Below are positions 1 to 11,525 of a stretch of 64,000 nucleotides of DNA, one piece after another. A model generated the notes under the pieces. The model made no database searches, was not told the DNA's origin, and saw only the letters and a list, made by a program, of their open reading frames with translations. Positions within the stretch are counted from its first letter, which is position 1, and each line of letters opens with the position of its first letter. A program made the translations under genes and the position numbers. The stretch is taken from assembly GCA_015680685.1 (NCBI GenBank), contig MNCI01006638.1, positions 6,246 through 70,245 on the forward strand. The letters are read 5' to 3'. The stretch is from Gnetum montanum (taxonomy: Eukaryota; Streptophyta; Gnetopsida; Gnetales; Gnetaceae).

Positions 1-1009
1 GAAGCTGAGACAATAAAAATAATCAAGTCTTTGCATGGTGTGGTTCTCAAGCATAAAAACACAAAAAAAAAACAATAAAAAACAAAAAACTAAGTGAGAA
101 TTCAAAGCACACCCCTTAGACAGAATAAATTTGGGCTACAAGCACTAGTTATGGAACCAAAAGTGTTCCCTCTAACTAAGGCCCTTCTCACTTCCCATTC
201 TCTCCTTTGTTTCGTTGGAATGGTGGTGGCTCTTAAAGGACGCATTCTTGTTATCCAAGTGGATGGTTTGGCCAAATGCATTGACGCTAAGTCACTGGAT
301 GTGATTGGTTTAAGGCTAGAGTTGGAATGAGCTTTGCTAAGTCACATTAATCTTAAAACACACAAGGGGTTGTACACCACCTTTCCTTGTTCTTGGGATT
401 CCATTCCATTCTCTTCTCTCCATCCTTCTCTCCATTGTTCACCTTATTGCCGATTGTATCATTAGTGTATATATTTTGGTTGATGCATTGTTTTCTTTTT
501 GCTAAATTCTTGCAGTTAAGACTTTAACCTTTGTTCCAATTAACATTCCCAGAGCCTACGAACTATTTGAATGTGGGTTTGTTAGGGCATTAAGGGCATA
601 AGCCAGCTTTGGGGAGGACCCACTAACATTTCTATTTGGAGCATTAGTTAAATTATTTCCCTTAACATTTTGCAATTAATGTTATTTTGTTCATTACCAT
701 CTTAACATCCATTTCATTGATGTTTTTAGTTGTCCCTTTTTATCTATCTTTCTTACTCCTTTTCCTTCTCCATTCTAACACTACCGGAGGTTCGCGATTA
801 GTCATGGGGGTATGGGGCCTGATTTTTTCGATTTTCTCCTAGCCCCAAATTTTTTGATTTTCTTCCTAACCCCTACACCTTCAGTAATCATCATTAATAT
901 ATTCCTAGATCCATATAAGCCATACCACAACCTAGCCAATGGACCTACACCAAAGCAAGGTATTAATTACATGATGATTCATTTACCCTTGCTAATATAT
1001 GATTGTGTT
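1..1009 (+). mobile_element. 3' non-coding tail of an Athila-like gypsy element (5' part lies before the window)
   Basis: This stretch aligns in order with the region before the 3' LTR of the minus-strand element (about 35640 down to 34600). Shared landmarks are the block with 'caaagcacaccccttaga', the block with 'aggacccact', and a block with 'agtcatgggggtatgg' near 800-815. A weaker copy of the same module lies at 19380-20800. The small ORFs at 94-330 and 812-1018 fall inside this module and are not conserved as proteins in the other copies, so I treat the stretch as non-coding. It ends at a single N (1010) where a contig join interrupts it; the other copy suggests roughly 370 bp of tail is missing there. 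Confidence 0.75.
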
Positions 1010-1010
1010 N

Positions 1011-1220
1011 AGAAATGAGGAGAGTGCCACCTCTTATTTATAGATTTGGTGGTGGACCGTGATATCGCGTATGCGATATTGCAGGGGACGGCGGATGCGA
1101 TATCGTGACGACCGCGATATCACGTACGCAATATCGCGGTGCATGCGATATCACGTCTCACCATACCCCATGATTGAATGAAAACTCGTCCTCGAGTTCC
1201 TTACAATAATATCATGAAGG
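1011..1220 (-). mobile_element. LTR start and polypurine tract on a contig placed backwards
   Basis: The segment sits between two single Ns (1010 and 1221). Read on the minus strand it gives the end of the internal region ('gaggacgagttttcattcaa'), a purine tract ending 'catggggta' (1165-1172), an LTR start TGGTGAGA at 1163, a GATATC array and a TATA box ('tataaataagag'). Its last 35 bases (1011-1045) are the exact reverse complement of 1222-1256. Turned around, it joins the following LTR with a 35-bp overlap, so it is best explained as a mis-oriented contig and not as a hairpin. Confidence 0.8.
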
Positions 1221-1221
1221 N

Positions 1222-2147
1222 ATCTATAAATAAGAGGTGGCACTCTCCTCATTTCTCATCCTGGTCTAGAAATAGCGAAGCTCTGGTAGTTTGATCACTC
1301 TAGAGATAGATTATTTTCCATGCACCCGCAGTAGGACTCCTAGAGTGAACGGATCTTTATTCGAGCAACATTGTACCTGAACACAAGTTGTGTACAACAA
1401 TAAAGATGAACTTGATTGGATAAACCTTTCAATGCATGAAATAGGATTTTATTTAATTGCTATTTATTGCTTTCCTAGAATGCGGTATGAGTACGACCTG
1501 ATTACGAGCATCTAAGGATGTGTACGGTTAGTCAAAGAATTGGCTGCTCGTCGCATATAGTATGAGTACGACTTGACTACGAGCATCTAGTGTGACTACT
1601 TGGTAACCCAGTGGCGTATTCCAGGATCTACGTTTGGTAATCCCAATGGTAGTCGAACACCCCGATGTGTACGGTTAGTCAAGGAATTGGTTCTTCATCA
1701 CACTTAGGCTAGATAGGTTCTCTCAACCCTTTCCTCCTAGTTATGCCTCAGTACGACCACTTCGAGCACATGCGTTACATGTGGTGATCCCAGTAATCAT
1801 TAGTATTTGGTAGCCATAGTTGCATAGTTCAAGGTGTGTACGGTAAGTGGGAATGAATGCTGATGCTAGTTAATGTAGACTTAGTCCTTAGTTAGAGTTA
1901 GTTAGCTCTCTCAACCCTTCACCTTGATAGCATAGGAGAAAAATCATAAAAGACCATAAAAATCATATACCTCAAACTTACTTAACCATACACTGTGACA
2001 ACAACAAGTAAGTCTGGGAAGACAACAAATGATTAACCCCAAGTGTTCCATGGGGCGTTTAGGCATTTAGTCTGCGAAGTTTGATCGAATCGCGCGTGCT
2101 ACGCTCATTTCGTATGGTTGAGTGTAGGGGTACCTCGCCACTCATCA
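1222..2147 (+). mobile_element. 3' LTR (R-U5 part) of the Athila-like element
   Basis: It starts at the TATA box ('ctataaataagagg') and ends '...gccactcatca' at 2147, the same end as the LTRs at 15405, 25012, 32080 and (reversed) 33360 and 42125. It carries a conserved 'caataaagatgaac' polyadenylation-like segment near 1400 and the U5 phrases 'ggtaacccagtgg' and 'gtgtacggttagtcaa'. The latter occurs twice (near 1517 and 1671) because of an internal duplication. The first 150 bases of this LTR are on the inverted contig just before it. Confidence 0.85.
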
Positions 2148-2283
2148 ACTCCTATATTAATAATTAATATAACATTCACAAGCTTGATAGTCATTGTGAA
2201 GATGGTTTTTTTATTGGATATTCTAGTTATTTAAAATCTTACCATTGCCTAAATTTAAAAACATTAAAGATTGTTGAAACACA

Positions 2284-3470
2284 TCATGTTAAGATGGACG
2301 AATTATCAAAAGTTACTAACAATATGACTAAGAAAGCTATGAATGAAGATGAACAAGAAAATGATGATGGCATTTTTTCATTTAAACAAGCTAATAAGAT
2401 AGATGAAGAATAGCCAATTTCAATGGATGAGGTAGAAAATGAATAAGAGGTTACACCTAATGTTGGCCTAACAAGAAGAATACAGAGGTTCAAATCCATC
2501 GTATATCTTCTTAGGACATCTATTAGACAAACAATAAGGAGGAATAGAGTTAAAATAATAGATTATGGATTATTAGTATGTTGTCTTGCATTTTCCATTC
2601 CTCTAATAGTTAGGGAAGCTCTTGTAAGTAAGGGCTAGAAGAATACCATGGATGAAGAGATGAAGAAAACTATAAAAAATAATAATTGGGAGCCTGTCCC
2701 ATGGCCCAAAGAAGTTAATGTCATTGGCACTAAGTGGATCTTTGTAAACAAGCTAAACAAGCATGGTGAAGTAAGTCAAAATAAGGTAGGATTAGCAGCA
2801 AAAGGCTTTGCACAAATAGAAGGGATTGATTATCAAGATACATTTGCTCTAGTTGCAACATTAGAATATATTAGAATGTTGCTAGCTTCTGCGAATTATC
2901 AAGAGTTTAAGCTCCACAAAATGGATGTGAAATCTACATTCCTAAATGGAGAAATAAAAAAGACACTATATATAGAACAACCAGAAGGATTAATTGACAC
3001 TACAAATCCAAATCATGTGTACCATCTACAAAAAGCTTTATCTGGTTCAAAACAAGTCCCTAGGATGTGGCATGCCATGCTAAGCTTGATTCATATTTAG
3101 TTGAAAATTGGTATTTGAGAGCTCTTCTAGATAGTACCCTTTATATTAAAAAAGATAATACATGGTTTTTAGGTACTCATATTTATGTTGATGACATAAT
3201 GTTTGGAGGAACAAGCTCAAGTTTGGAAAAAGAACTTCTTGAAGCTATGAAATCAAAGTTTGAAATGTTTATGATAGGAGAGTTATCTCATTTTCTAGGC
3301 CTACATATTCAACAACTCAAGCATGGAACCTTCATTTCATAAATAGAGTATGTTTAGAGATGCTCAAGCATTTTGGCATGATAGAAGCTAAAACTTGTAC
3401 AATGTCTCTTAGCACAAATGTATACCTTTGCAAGGATGAAGATGAACATAACATTGATGCTACTCTGTAT
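2284..3470 (+). pseudogene. Ty1/copia reverse transcriptase relic
   Basis: The frame from 2648 reads as the classic copia RT N-terminus: a 'VIGTKWIFVNKL' motif, then 'GIDYQDTFALVATLE', then 'KMDVKSTFLNGEI'. In another frame (3067-3342) it continues through the catalytic 'YVDDIMFGG' and 'LSHFLGLHIQQ'. The Asp pair of the YVDD box is intact, but at least one frameshift (near 3080) and stop codons before 2648 break the gene. Upstream bases 2284-2640 fit the linker between integrase and RT in poor frame. RNase H and the rest are missing after about 3470, where the sequence turns into an A/C-rich stretch (3478-3500). The wording of the motifs is closest to SIRE/Maximus-type copia, but lineage is not certain. 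Confidence 0.9.
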
Positions 3471-3485
3471 AGATCTCAAACAAAC

Positions 3486-4150
3486 AAACAAAAAAAAAAC
3501 CGTTTAGTTTTCTCTGCTTTTCTCCCATGACGGTTTGGCTTTCACTTTCATTCTTTCTTTTTCTTTTTTTCGTGTGTGCAGGTTCAAGCAGGAGCGGAAA
3601 ATGCAGAAGGTTGAAATTCATTAATGCCAAGCTGTTGCTGTTTCTGTTGTGCGTTTGTTTTAGCGTTGCCCATCGTTGACATTGTCATCGGTGAAGCTGC
3701 AACGTTGGCTTGTCCTGTTGGCAGTGGAAGAGACGAGGAGTCTAATCAACGAAGGATAACTTGATAAATTCTGAACGCAGAGAAAAGAACTGGATTTTTT
3801 TTTTCTTTCTCGAAATAGGGGGTTGGCAGGAGAAACTTCCCAAAAACGACCAGAGACCTCTGAGAAAATTAGAGACTGGAACGGTCCTTGCAGGTGCTTG
3901 TGGAGGAAGATCGTTAAGTTGGTGAGAACCAAAGGGACAGACTTATCAAAGGTGGTGTATTTTTACGAGCATGGGCAGACTACGTCACAGTGCATCCATC
4001 TATTTTCACATTGCATGATCGCTCTATTTAGAGATATGTCATTTGCCTTCGGTTACTGCCATAGTTTAATTTTAGTATCTCTATCATAGAAAACATTACT
4101 TGCTGTTAAACTTTGGTTGAAAGAACATTTTAAATAAAGTTCCTAGTGGT
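3486..4150. other. Unassigned stretch with higher GC, possible captured genic fragment
   Basis: The segment follows an A-rich tract and is less AT-rich than its surroundings. It contains a pyrimidine tract ending in 'gtgtgcag' (about 3572-3582) that looks like a 3' splice site, followed by mixed-codon sequence. No long frame or recognisable domain is visible on either strand; the overlapping 88-90 codon ORFs at 3660-3932 (minus) and 3823-4089 (plus) cannot both be real. It could be a captured host fragment or the front of the LTR piece that follows. Confidence 0.3.
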
Positions 4151-4619
4151 TTTAAAATTTAAAATTATTTTGAAGTTTGCACGTTGGCTTGTTTTAGAAG
4201 TAAATAGTTTACTTTTCTTGCCAAGTCTAAATCCTAAAAGGTCATTATATTTTAAGTTTCTTCTTCAAAGTCATTAGTCCCAACTAAATATCTGTTTCTT
4301 AGACATTTTTGATAAGATACTACTTGTATTTGAGGTTCTATACTTGCTTGATTTTTTTTAAATTATATTTAGTTGTTTAATGAGTAGTTATTTTAATATT
4401 TTCTTATCAAGTTTTAAAATTTAAGACCGTTATTCGATTTAAATTTCCTTACCAACTTTCCAGTTCTATTTACCTTGTTGAATATCACATTGCCCTTTTC
4501 AATTAAAACTATTTTAGTTAAAATTATTCTCAAGGGTTCCGAATGTGAGGCATCCTAGGTTATAGTCTCTCAAAATGAGTTCTATGGGTGTTGTTATATC
4601 CTAAATTTTTATATCAACA
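4150..4619 (+). mobile_element. 3' end of a Tat-type LTR (fragment)
   Basis: The block ending '...ttatatcaaca' at 4619 matches the ends of the LTRs at 6765, 8360 and 33340. Shared features are a segment like 'gaatatcacattgccc', then 'tctcaagggttccg', 'tagtctctcaaaatgag' and a terminal ATCAACA. No LTR start of this type (TGTTGAT...) is seen upstream, so this is a truncated LTR. Confidence 0.55.
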
Positions 4620-4921
4620 CTTCTAATTTCAAAATGATCTTGTGCAGCACCAATCCAAATCCTAAGCATGTCTTCCATCCCTTGAAGAGATCCACATTTA
4701 CGATCTGGAAAATCCCATTGGGACCCATCACTCTAGTTTTCTTCAAATTTAGAATCACCAAGTCATTGCCTTCCTTGTTTGACAGCATCACGCTGATCCC
4801 CAAGCCTATTCCTATGAAGGCCTTCCATCTTTGCATGAACAATGTGTACATGCAATTCTCAAAAATCCAATGCAAATGTAAGACATGAAATCATCAACAA
4901 AGAATCAATGAACCAATAAAT
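4620..4921. other. No recognised gene between two LTR fragments
   Basis: About 300 bp with overlapping ORFs on both strands (4609-4875 minus, 4634-4888 plus). Neither gives a domain I recognise. It may be leftover internal sequence of an LTR element, but there is no clear PBS after 4619 and no purine tract before 4922. Confidence 0.35.
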
Positions 4922-7900
4922 TGGTTGATGCAAACATCACCCATGCTAGGCATGGGACCATGATCAACAAGTCTAATCCCTTGACACCAAGCACAAAGAA
5001 AGTTAATTTGTACAAGCACATCCTAGGGTCCAATTCATAATGGCAAGTTTGTGGTGATGGTTACGTTGCCATGCCATGATGGCATAGATGTAATGGCCCA
5101 AGTGGTGTAAAACATGGTTTACATAATAGCTGCAGAGGTGGCGTAACCAATGGTGGTGGTGTTGAGAGTTACGTGTGTTATAGGAGTTATGTTGGTGGTA
5201 ATTGATGATGGTAACCGATGATGGTGGAGAACATGGTGGGAGTTATGTTCATGTGGTGTTGAGAGTTACGTGTAGTTGTGGCATAACTAATGATGTGGTG
5301 GTCCCAGGCATTATAAAAGTTGTGTAATGGCTCGGGTGATGGACATAACCAATGCAGAACGTGGGCATTTAAACACTTAAATGAGCAGCTATAAAAGTGG
5401 AGAAGTGGATGTTGTGGAGAAAGAAGGGGCATGGCCTCCTTTCTCTCTGGCACAGTGACTTGGTGCCAAATAGTAGGCAGCACCCGTAGCCTTCTTTTTG
5501 TCTCTTGCAGCAGCAGGGTGCATTGTAGACGATTGCGGGGAGAACCAAGGAACTCTCAACACTAGTGGAGGGCTAAGCAATAGGTGGTAGTTGGATCATC
5601 TATCAAGGACTTCCCTCTCAAGAGGAAACGAGCAAATGGTGGTTTTTCTTTCCTTGGTGTATCATCATCATCTAGCCTCTCCCCTCTCTGGTAAGACATG
5701 TGATGGTGGCAATTGTGAAGGCAATGGTGATGCATGGAAACTATAGTTGGTAACCTCCCTGTGCAGCATGTGATAGGTAGGTGAGCTCTTGAGATAGTAG
5801 TGGCAGACATAGATGGTAGTTTCTCTTTCTTTGGTTTATCATCATTGTCCAACCTCTCCCCTCTCTAGTAGGGCACATGGCAGTGGTGATTAAGAAAACA
5901 ACAATGGTGATGTGGTGGTAGATGGTGGGCAGTACCTATAGCCTCTTCTCTCTCTCATCAGGGCCAACCTCTCTCTCATTGGGGCTAGCCTCTCTCTCAT
6001 TAAGGCCCATCTCTCTCTCATCGAGGCTAGCATTTCTTTCATCGAGGTCTAGCCTATTCTTTCTTCGATGATGTGCATGGCAGATAGAACGACATGTTCA
6101 CTAGGAAACAGAAGCTATGAATGATGTATTTGCAACATGTAGAGTGAACAACAACAACATCTCTCTCTGTCATCTGTTCCCTAGAAGACAATGGTAGATG
6201 GAATCATGAATCATAATGGTGGCTGGTAATGGAATAGATCTCTCTCTCTCCCCCTCTCTCTGCAAATCCAAGTTGGCAACTACAACAAGGTTTTCTTTTT
6301 TTTCTTCTCTCTTTGGTAATGGTGAAACTATAACAGGCAACCTCCCTGGGTTTTTTGCCACCTATGATAGGTTTCGTGGTTGGTGATAGTAAGGCATATG
6401 GTGGTGAAACACTAGACAGATATCTCTCTCCCTCTCTTGTTCACTATGAGCAGCATTGGCTGTAGTGACGTTTTCAATGATGAAACTATAAGAACTAGTG
6501 GTAGCAACAAGGGACCAGAGAAAAATGTAAATTTTCTTGCTACCTACTATGTTTTCATGAACTCTTAAATTTCAAGATAATTGTTCAATTTGAATTCTTT
6601 CAACTTCTTAGTTTAATTTATTTTGTTTTGAAACATCACATGGCCCTCTCCAACTGCGACTATTCTCAGGTTTCCGTAGCCATATAGGAGGTTGCATAGA
6701 AAATAGTCTTCTCAAATGAGTTTCTTTTCCTAGGTGTTGGTGCATCCAAAATTTATGCATCAACATCTTTTTGGTGCTTGAAGGAGGGCCTGACACATTT
6801 CCTAATCCTATTTCAAAATTTGTTTATTTTTTCACTAAAATTTTTATTTTCAACCCTTGTTTTGGAAAAATCTTTTGCTTTATTTTCTAATAATTTTCAA
6901 GCCCTTTTATTTTCCAATCCCAAAAGTCTGTTTTCTAAAATTTTTATTACCTAAGTAGGATCATCCATCTTTAATCCTATTTTAAATTTCTAAATCCCCA
7001 TTTTACTAGTTCCATTTTTAGATTTGTGTTTTAGTGGTCTTTACTTGAGTCTTGATTTTGTCCTCTTTCTTATCTATCTCCTTTTAAGATTTTTATGGTT
7101 GTGTTGTTCCTTGCACTTGCATGTAATTTCTAGTTTGGGGGCTAAGTGTTGATGTTAACATCACTCATGTTAGGCATGGGGCCATGATTAACAAGTCTAA
7201 ATTCCATGGCACCAAGTACAAAGAAAGTTAATTTGTACAAGCGCATAATGGGGCTCGATTCATAATGACAAGCTTGTGGCGGTGGTTATGTTGCCACACC
7301 ATGATGGCATGGATGTAATGGCTCAAGTGATGTAGAACATGGATTACATAATGGCCATAGAGGTGGCATAACCGACGGTGGTGGAGAACATGGTGGGAGT
7401 TATGTTTGGGTGGTGTCAGGAGTTACATGCAGTGGTGGCATAACCGATGACATGGTGGTCCTAGGTGTTACAAAACTTACATAATGGTAAGTTCTTTTTC
7501 TTTGACATATCGTCATCGTTCAGCCTCTCCCCTCCCTAGTAGGGCACATGACAATGGCAATCGCAACAAAAACGATGGTGATGTGGTGGTAGACAGTGGG
7601 CAACACCTAGAGCCTATCCTCTCTCTCACTATGACCTTCCTCTCTCACATTGGGGACCAACCTCTCTCTTATCAGGGCTAGTCTTTCTCTCATGAAGGCT
7701 AGCCTCTCTCTCATTAAGGTCCAACCTCTCCTCTCTTTGATGATGCACATTGTAGTCAAAATGATGTGCACACTAGGAAATAGAGGTTGTGAATTATGTG
7801 TCTGCAACACATAGAGTGGACAATAGTTGCATCTCTCTCTCTCCTCCCTTCCCTAGCAAATGAAAATGGATAGAATTGCGAACCAGAATGGCAGTTGGTG

Positions 7901-8360
7901 CTAAAATAGATCTCTCTCACTCCCTCTTTCTGTAGATTCAAACCAGTGACTATAGCAGGGTTTTCTCTTTTTACTCTCTCTCTTCAACAATAGTGAAGCT
8001 ACAACAGGTAGCTTCCCTAGGTTTTCTACCACCAATGGTAGGTTGCGTGGTAGGTGACGACAAGGTTCATGATGATAGAACACTAGACAAATCTCTCTCT
8101 CTTTCTCTCTCTTCTACCTATTAAAATTTTCTTGCTACCTACTATATTTTCATAAAGCCTTGAATTTCCAGACACTTATTCAATTTGAATTCTTTCAACT
8201 TTTTAGTTTATTTTATTTTATTTTGAAATATCACATGGCCCTCTCTAGCTGAGACTATTTCTAAGTTTCCATACCCATTCTAGAGGGACCCTAGGCAATA
8301 GTCTTCTCAAACGAGTTTCTTTTCCCAGGTGTTGATGCATCCAAAATTTATGCATCAATA
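4922..8360 (+). mobile_element. Tat-type LTR element with almost no internal region
   Basis: Two LTRs flank only about 380 bp. LTR1 (4922-6765) starts TGGTTGATG and ends ATGCATCAACA; LTR2 (7147-8360) starts TGTTGATG and ends ATGCATCAATA, the last base pair showing a C-to-T change. LTR2 lacks roughly 475 bp present in LTR1 (about 5340-5815), where LTR1 has a repeated block with 'cctctcccctctct' (near 5680 and 5850). The internal piece has no coding sequence and ends in a purine tract 'tttgggggctaag' directly before LTR2. No matching 5-bp target duplication is visible (TAAAT versus GAATT). Either it is an internally deleted element or a short non-autonomous type. The LTRs are rich in CT runs. 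ORFs in this span are not retained between the two LTR copies. Confidence 0.75.
7114..7146 (+). promoter_or_regulatory. Polypurine tract with conserved upstream box
   Basis: 'cttgcacttgcatg' followed by 'tttgggggctaag' lies directly before the LTR start at 7147. The same arrangement occurs before the LTRs starting at 30031 (plus) and at 45890 (minus). The purine part would prime plus-strand DNA synthesis. Confidence 0.7.
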
Positions 8361-9557
8361 GAATTTAAGGTGCTAGCATTTCTTCTCATCTCATTGAATC
8401 AAACATAATGGAAGATAAACTAACTATCCAATTGCATGCATGTTTAAGTCATTGATTCATAACTTACATCTAAGTATTCAATGGACCGTGCAGTTGCCAT
8501 TGCCAACATTAACAACAAAAAAAAGTGTGTTCATGATTATCATCATGAGCATCTTTATCTTTTACTACTACTACAAGGATGCCATTTTTAATTGCTCTAG
8601 GTTCTACTTCTAAGCTAGTTTTGATTAACGAATGCCTTGTTGTTGGCTTAGATAAAGGGAGAAACCATGGAGCTATTGACAATGGCAAACAAAATATTGG
8701 TCCACATTAATCTGTTAAATGCATTCCATGTAGGCCACAATATGGGAAAAAATTTTCACATGAGACTATTTGAATAGGTTGTTCTAGGACAAAAGTCTTA
8801 GATAAGGAAAGGCCTATGAATACAACGAGAAATTTGTGACTAATGATGACATTTGACATGCATTGCAATAACATTGAAGCCAACTCAAAATTAGATTGGA
8901 CATTTAAGGATATATTTTTATTGATTTTTTATATTTATTGTATTGTTTATTACTAATTTTGATGCCAAAAGATAAATAGAATTTCTATATTTAATTTTCC
9001 ACTCTAATTGAATTCTTAGATGAAAAAAGTTGGAAAATGCTATTGCCAACATGGATGGATATAATTGCTCTATTTTGCTAATATTGATAATTTTAATTTG
9101 ATTCTTATGTTGATTTATTCATATTTTTCCAATCCAATTTATAAAAATGACTACTGATTTTTCCATTTAATCCAATTTTTCAATCTATGAATACAACCAT
9201 AAAAGGTCAGTAATCCTAATCCATATTTTCTTTGCTTGTATGTAATTTTTATGATGCAAATCATAGTTTTTTAACTCAATGAGTAATTGTTAAATTGATG
9301 ATTTATTACAAACTTAGAAAATTATGATTTTAATTATCTATTGCAATTCCCATGCTACAAATTCATATATAATTAGATTTAGAATTCTTTCCAAGTGGGC
9401 TACAATATGGGACAAAATTTTTAGGTGAAACAGTTCAAACAAGTTGCACAAAATTTCCAGGCCAAAAATCTTGGACAAGGAAAGGCGTGTGACTACAACC
9501 ATAAAAGTCTTGGCTTGTGTGCACTTTCCATGATGAAAATTAATGTAAACAAACCAT
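8361..9557. repeat. AT-rich ancient dispersed repeat, no gene
   Basis: No ORF of note. About 8870-9260 is recognisably related to 58500-58830 (same strand), for example 'attactaattttgatg' versus 'attactaattctgatg', and 'atggatggatataa' versus 'atgggtggatataa'. Two blocks within the stretch, near 8740-8810 and 9395-9490, resemble each other ('ccacaatatgggaaaaaatt' and 'ctacaatatgggacaaaatt'). It looks like an old repeat family of unknown class, and it was the target for the large element beginning at 9558. Confidence 0.5.
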
Positions 9558-11484
9558 TGTTGATTTCAACCTCACCCATGCCAAGCATAGGGCCATGATC
9601 AATGCACATAGAGGCCATTATAGTTGCGAAATAGTCAAAATGCATAGATCTAATTCATAGAAATTCAACTAATGCTAGACTAATTTTATGCAAAAAAATC
9701 AAAATATATGCAACCAAGGTCCCCAACCATGCATAGAAGTAAAATAAAATAAAAAATTATTAATTTCAACATCATCATCCTAGATGTATATTTACTCTCA
9801 AAAGCTCCTTTGTACCAATCCCATTTTCTTTAAACATGGGTAAAGTCTGTTGTGAATTGCATGCTTGGTTATACTTAGCTAACTCATATCAATTTTTCCT
9901 AATAAATGTTGTGAGAATATTCTAAAATATAATAGATAGCTAATGATAGCCATGATTGAGACACTTTTCAGTAGTGTCCATTTATCGTTGATGATAAAAC
10001 ATGGTAAGTTTCTAAGAACAAAGTTTGAAAGAAAGATGATCTTCAAAGATTAATTTGTAAAAATGAGAGCTTCTTGTAATGATGAATAAACTAAAGCTTA
10101 ACTTTAGTGCCCTCCTCAATATGCAGACAGCCTTTCAGGACAAGTTGGACATGTCAGCTCATTTTGTGAATGGTTAAACAAATTTTTGAATGATCTATGA
10201 TAAAGCTCATAAAAGCCACGTATTTGTTTGTACTTTTAGATAAATCATTAATAATTATAACTATAAAAATTTATGAAGTCTCTTATTCTCATTTTATCGA
10301 AATTATCATGGATGGAAATGAAATGGATAGGTGAAACATACCTAGAATGCTATTCAAAAATTTTATTCCTGAATAGGATGAAGAACTGAAATGGAATTTC
10401 ATTTATAAATAAAATAAAGAAACTAATATGTTTCATTGGCTTGAAATACATTTAGTTGTAAAACATTGCATACTCACTCTAACATTCATATTGGATAATA
10501 GGTTGATTACAAATAATTTCTTGGTTGGAGCTCTAAACTAGTATTTTGGGTGCTGCATGCATCCAACATTATAGTAAAAATAAACAAAGATGGCCCAATT
10601 AATATGATAGAACCAAAAAGGATCATGGGAATTCATAGTGCTAATGGTGGTGCTAGACGTGGCACACGTTATAGGAAAAATGTGGTGGACATTAGTGGTA
10701 GGGAAACAAATTGACATGCAAGAACATGGCTACAGCCATTCATGGTGATAGGTGTGGGCATTAGTGGCAAAAATTTCAAAAGTTATGATGAGGTGGTAGA
10801 ACATGGATGCCATTATGGATGGTTGCAGCATCTATAAANTTCATGAAATAGATAGTAACGCATGAGTAGCGGACAATAGAGACATCTCTCTAGCTATGCA
10901 CCACCATTTGTCAGCAACGTGTCAACATGCAAGTCTAGGTAGCAATAGGCTAAAATCCACAATAGTTGCTACCACACCTGAGTAGTGTAGATAGTGCACA
11001 TAGTGGTAGGCAACCTCTAGCAAGCAAGTAGGCATGGAATATGTAAGGAGAAATGTTCATAGTAACCGTAGCCATGGACCTGTGGGACATGTGTAATTCA
11101 TTTTTCTCTCTTTCTTTTATTTGCAGAAACACAAGCAACGCAACCCATGCATAGGATGTGAGACATGTGATTTTCTTGGGGTTGGTAGCTTGTCTCAGTA
11201 ATGCAAACATGGGTGGATGGTCTCTCTCTCTACGATGGTGCACCAGATGTGGCAGACAGTGGTAGGCTTTGAGCAACTATGGTTATTGACCTATGTGAAT
11301 TGTGGCAGAAAGTCTTTCTTCCTCTCTTTCTCCTCCTACTCACTCCCTCTTTCTCTCTCTGGCAAACAATGGCAAACGATCTCTCTAATTTTCCTTTTGG
11401 TTTCCTGGCATATAGGCGGTCTTCCCCTTCCACATTGTACCAACTACGGAAGTAGTGCCAAAGAGGTAATACCTTCCATTATTA

Positions 11485-11525
<41 letters not shown>
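9558..11525 (+). mobile_element. 5' LTR of the Tat-like element (end lies in the N gap)
   Basis: It aligns along its length with the 3' LTR from 30031, for example 'gccattatagttgcgaaata' and 'agtagtgtccattta'. It breaks off in a TC microsatellite that has a counterpart at about 33013-33034 in the 3' LTR, so roughly 300 bp of LTR end are hidden in the gap. The single N at 10839 marks a join where about 90 bp present in the 3' LTR (about 32238-32330) are missing. The ORFs 10950-11433 are LTR sequence, not genes. Confidence 0.85.
11488..11525 (+). repeat. (TC)n microsatellite at the edge of an assembly gap
   Basis: A pure TC run directly precedes 789 Ns (11526-12314). The long ORFs reported across the gap consist of unknown residues and are not genes. 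Confidence 0.95.

Noticed and set aside
1061-1155. GATATC array as a CRISPR-like array
   Set aside because: Repeats are too short and irregular, in a plant LTR with a TATA box.
1011-1256. Perfect 35-bp inverted repeat with a 176-bp spacer, as a hairpin or MITE
   Set aside because: Ns flank the inner block and flipping it restores a normal LTR, so it is an assembly inversion.
4609-4888. Overlapping ORFs on both strands as a gene
   Set aside because: No domain and no support from another copy; it lies between LTR fragments.
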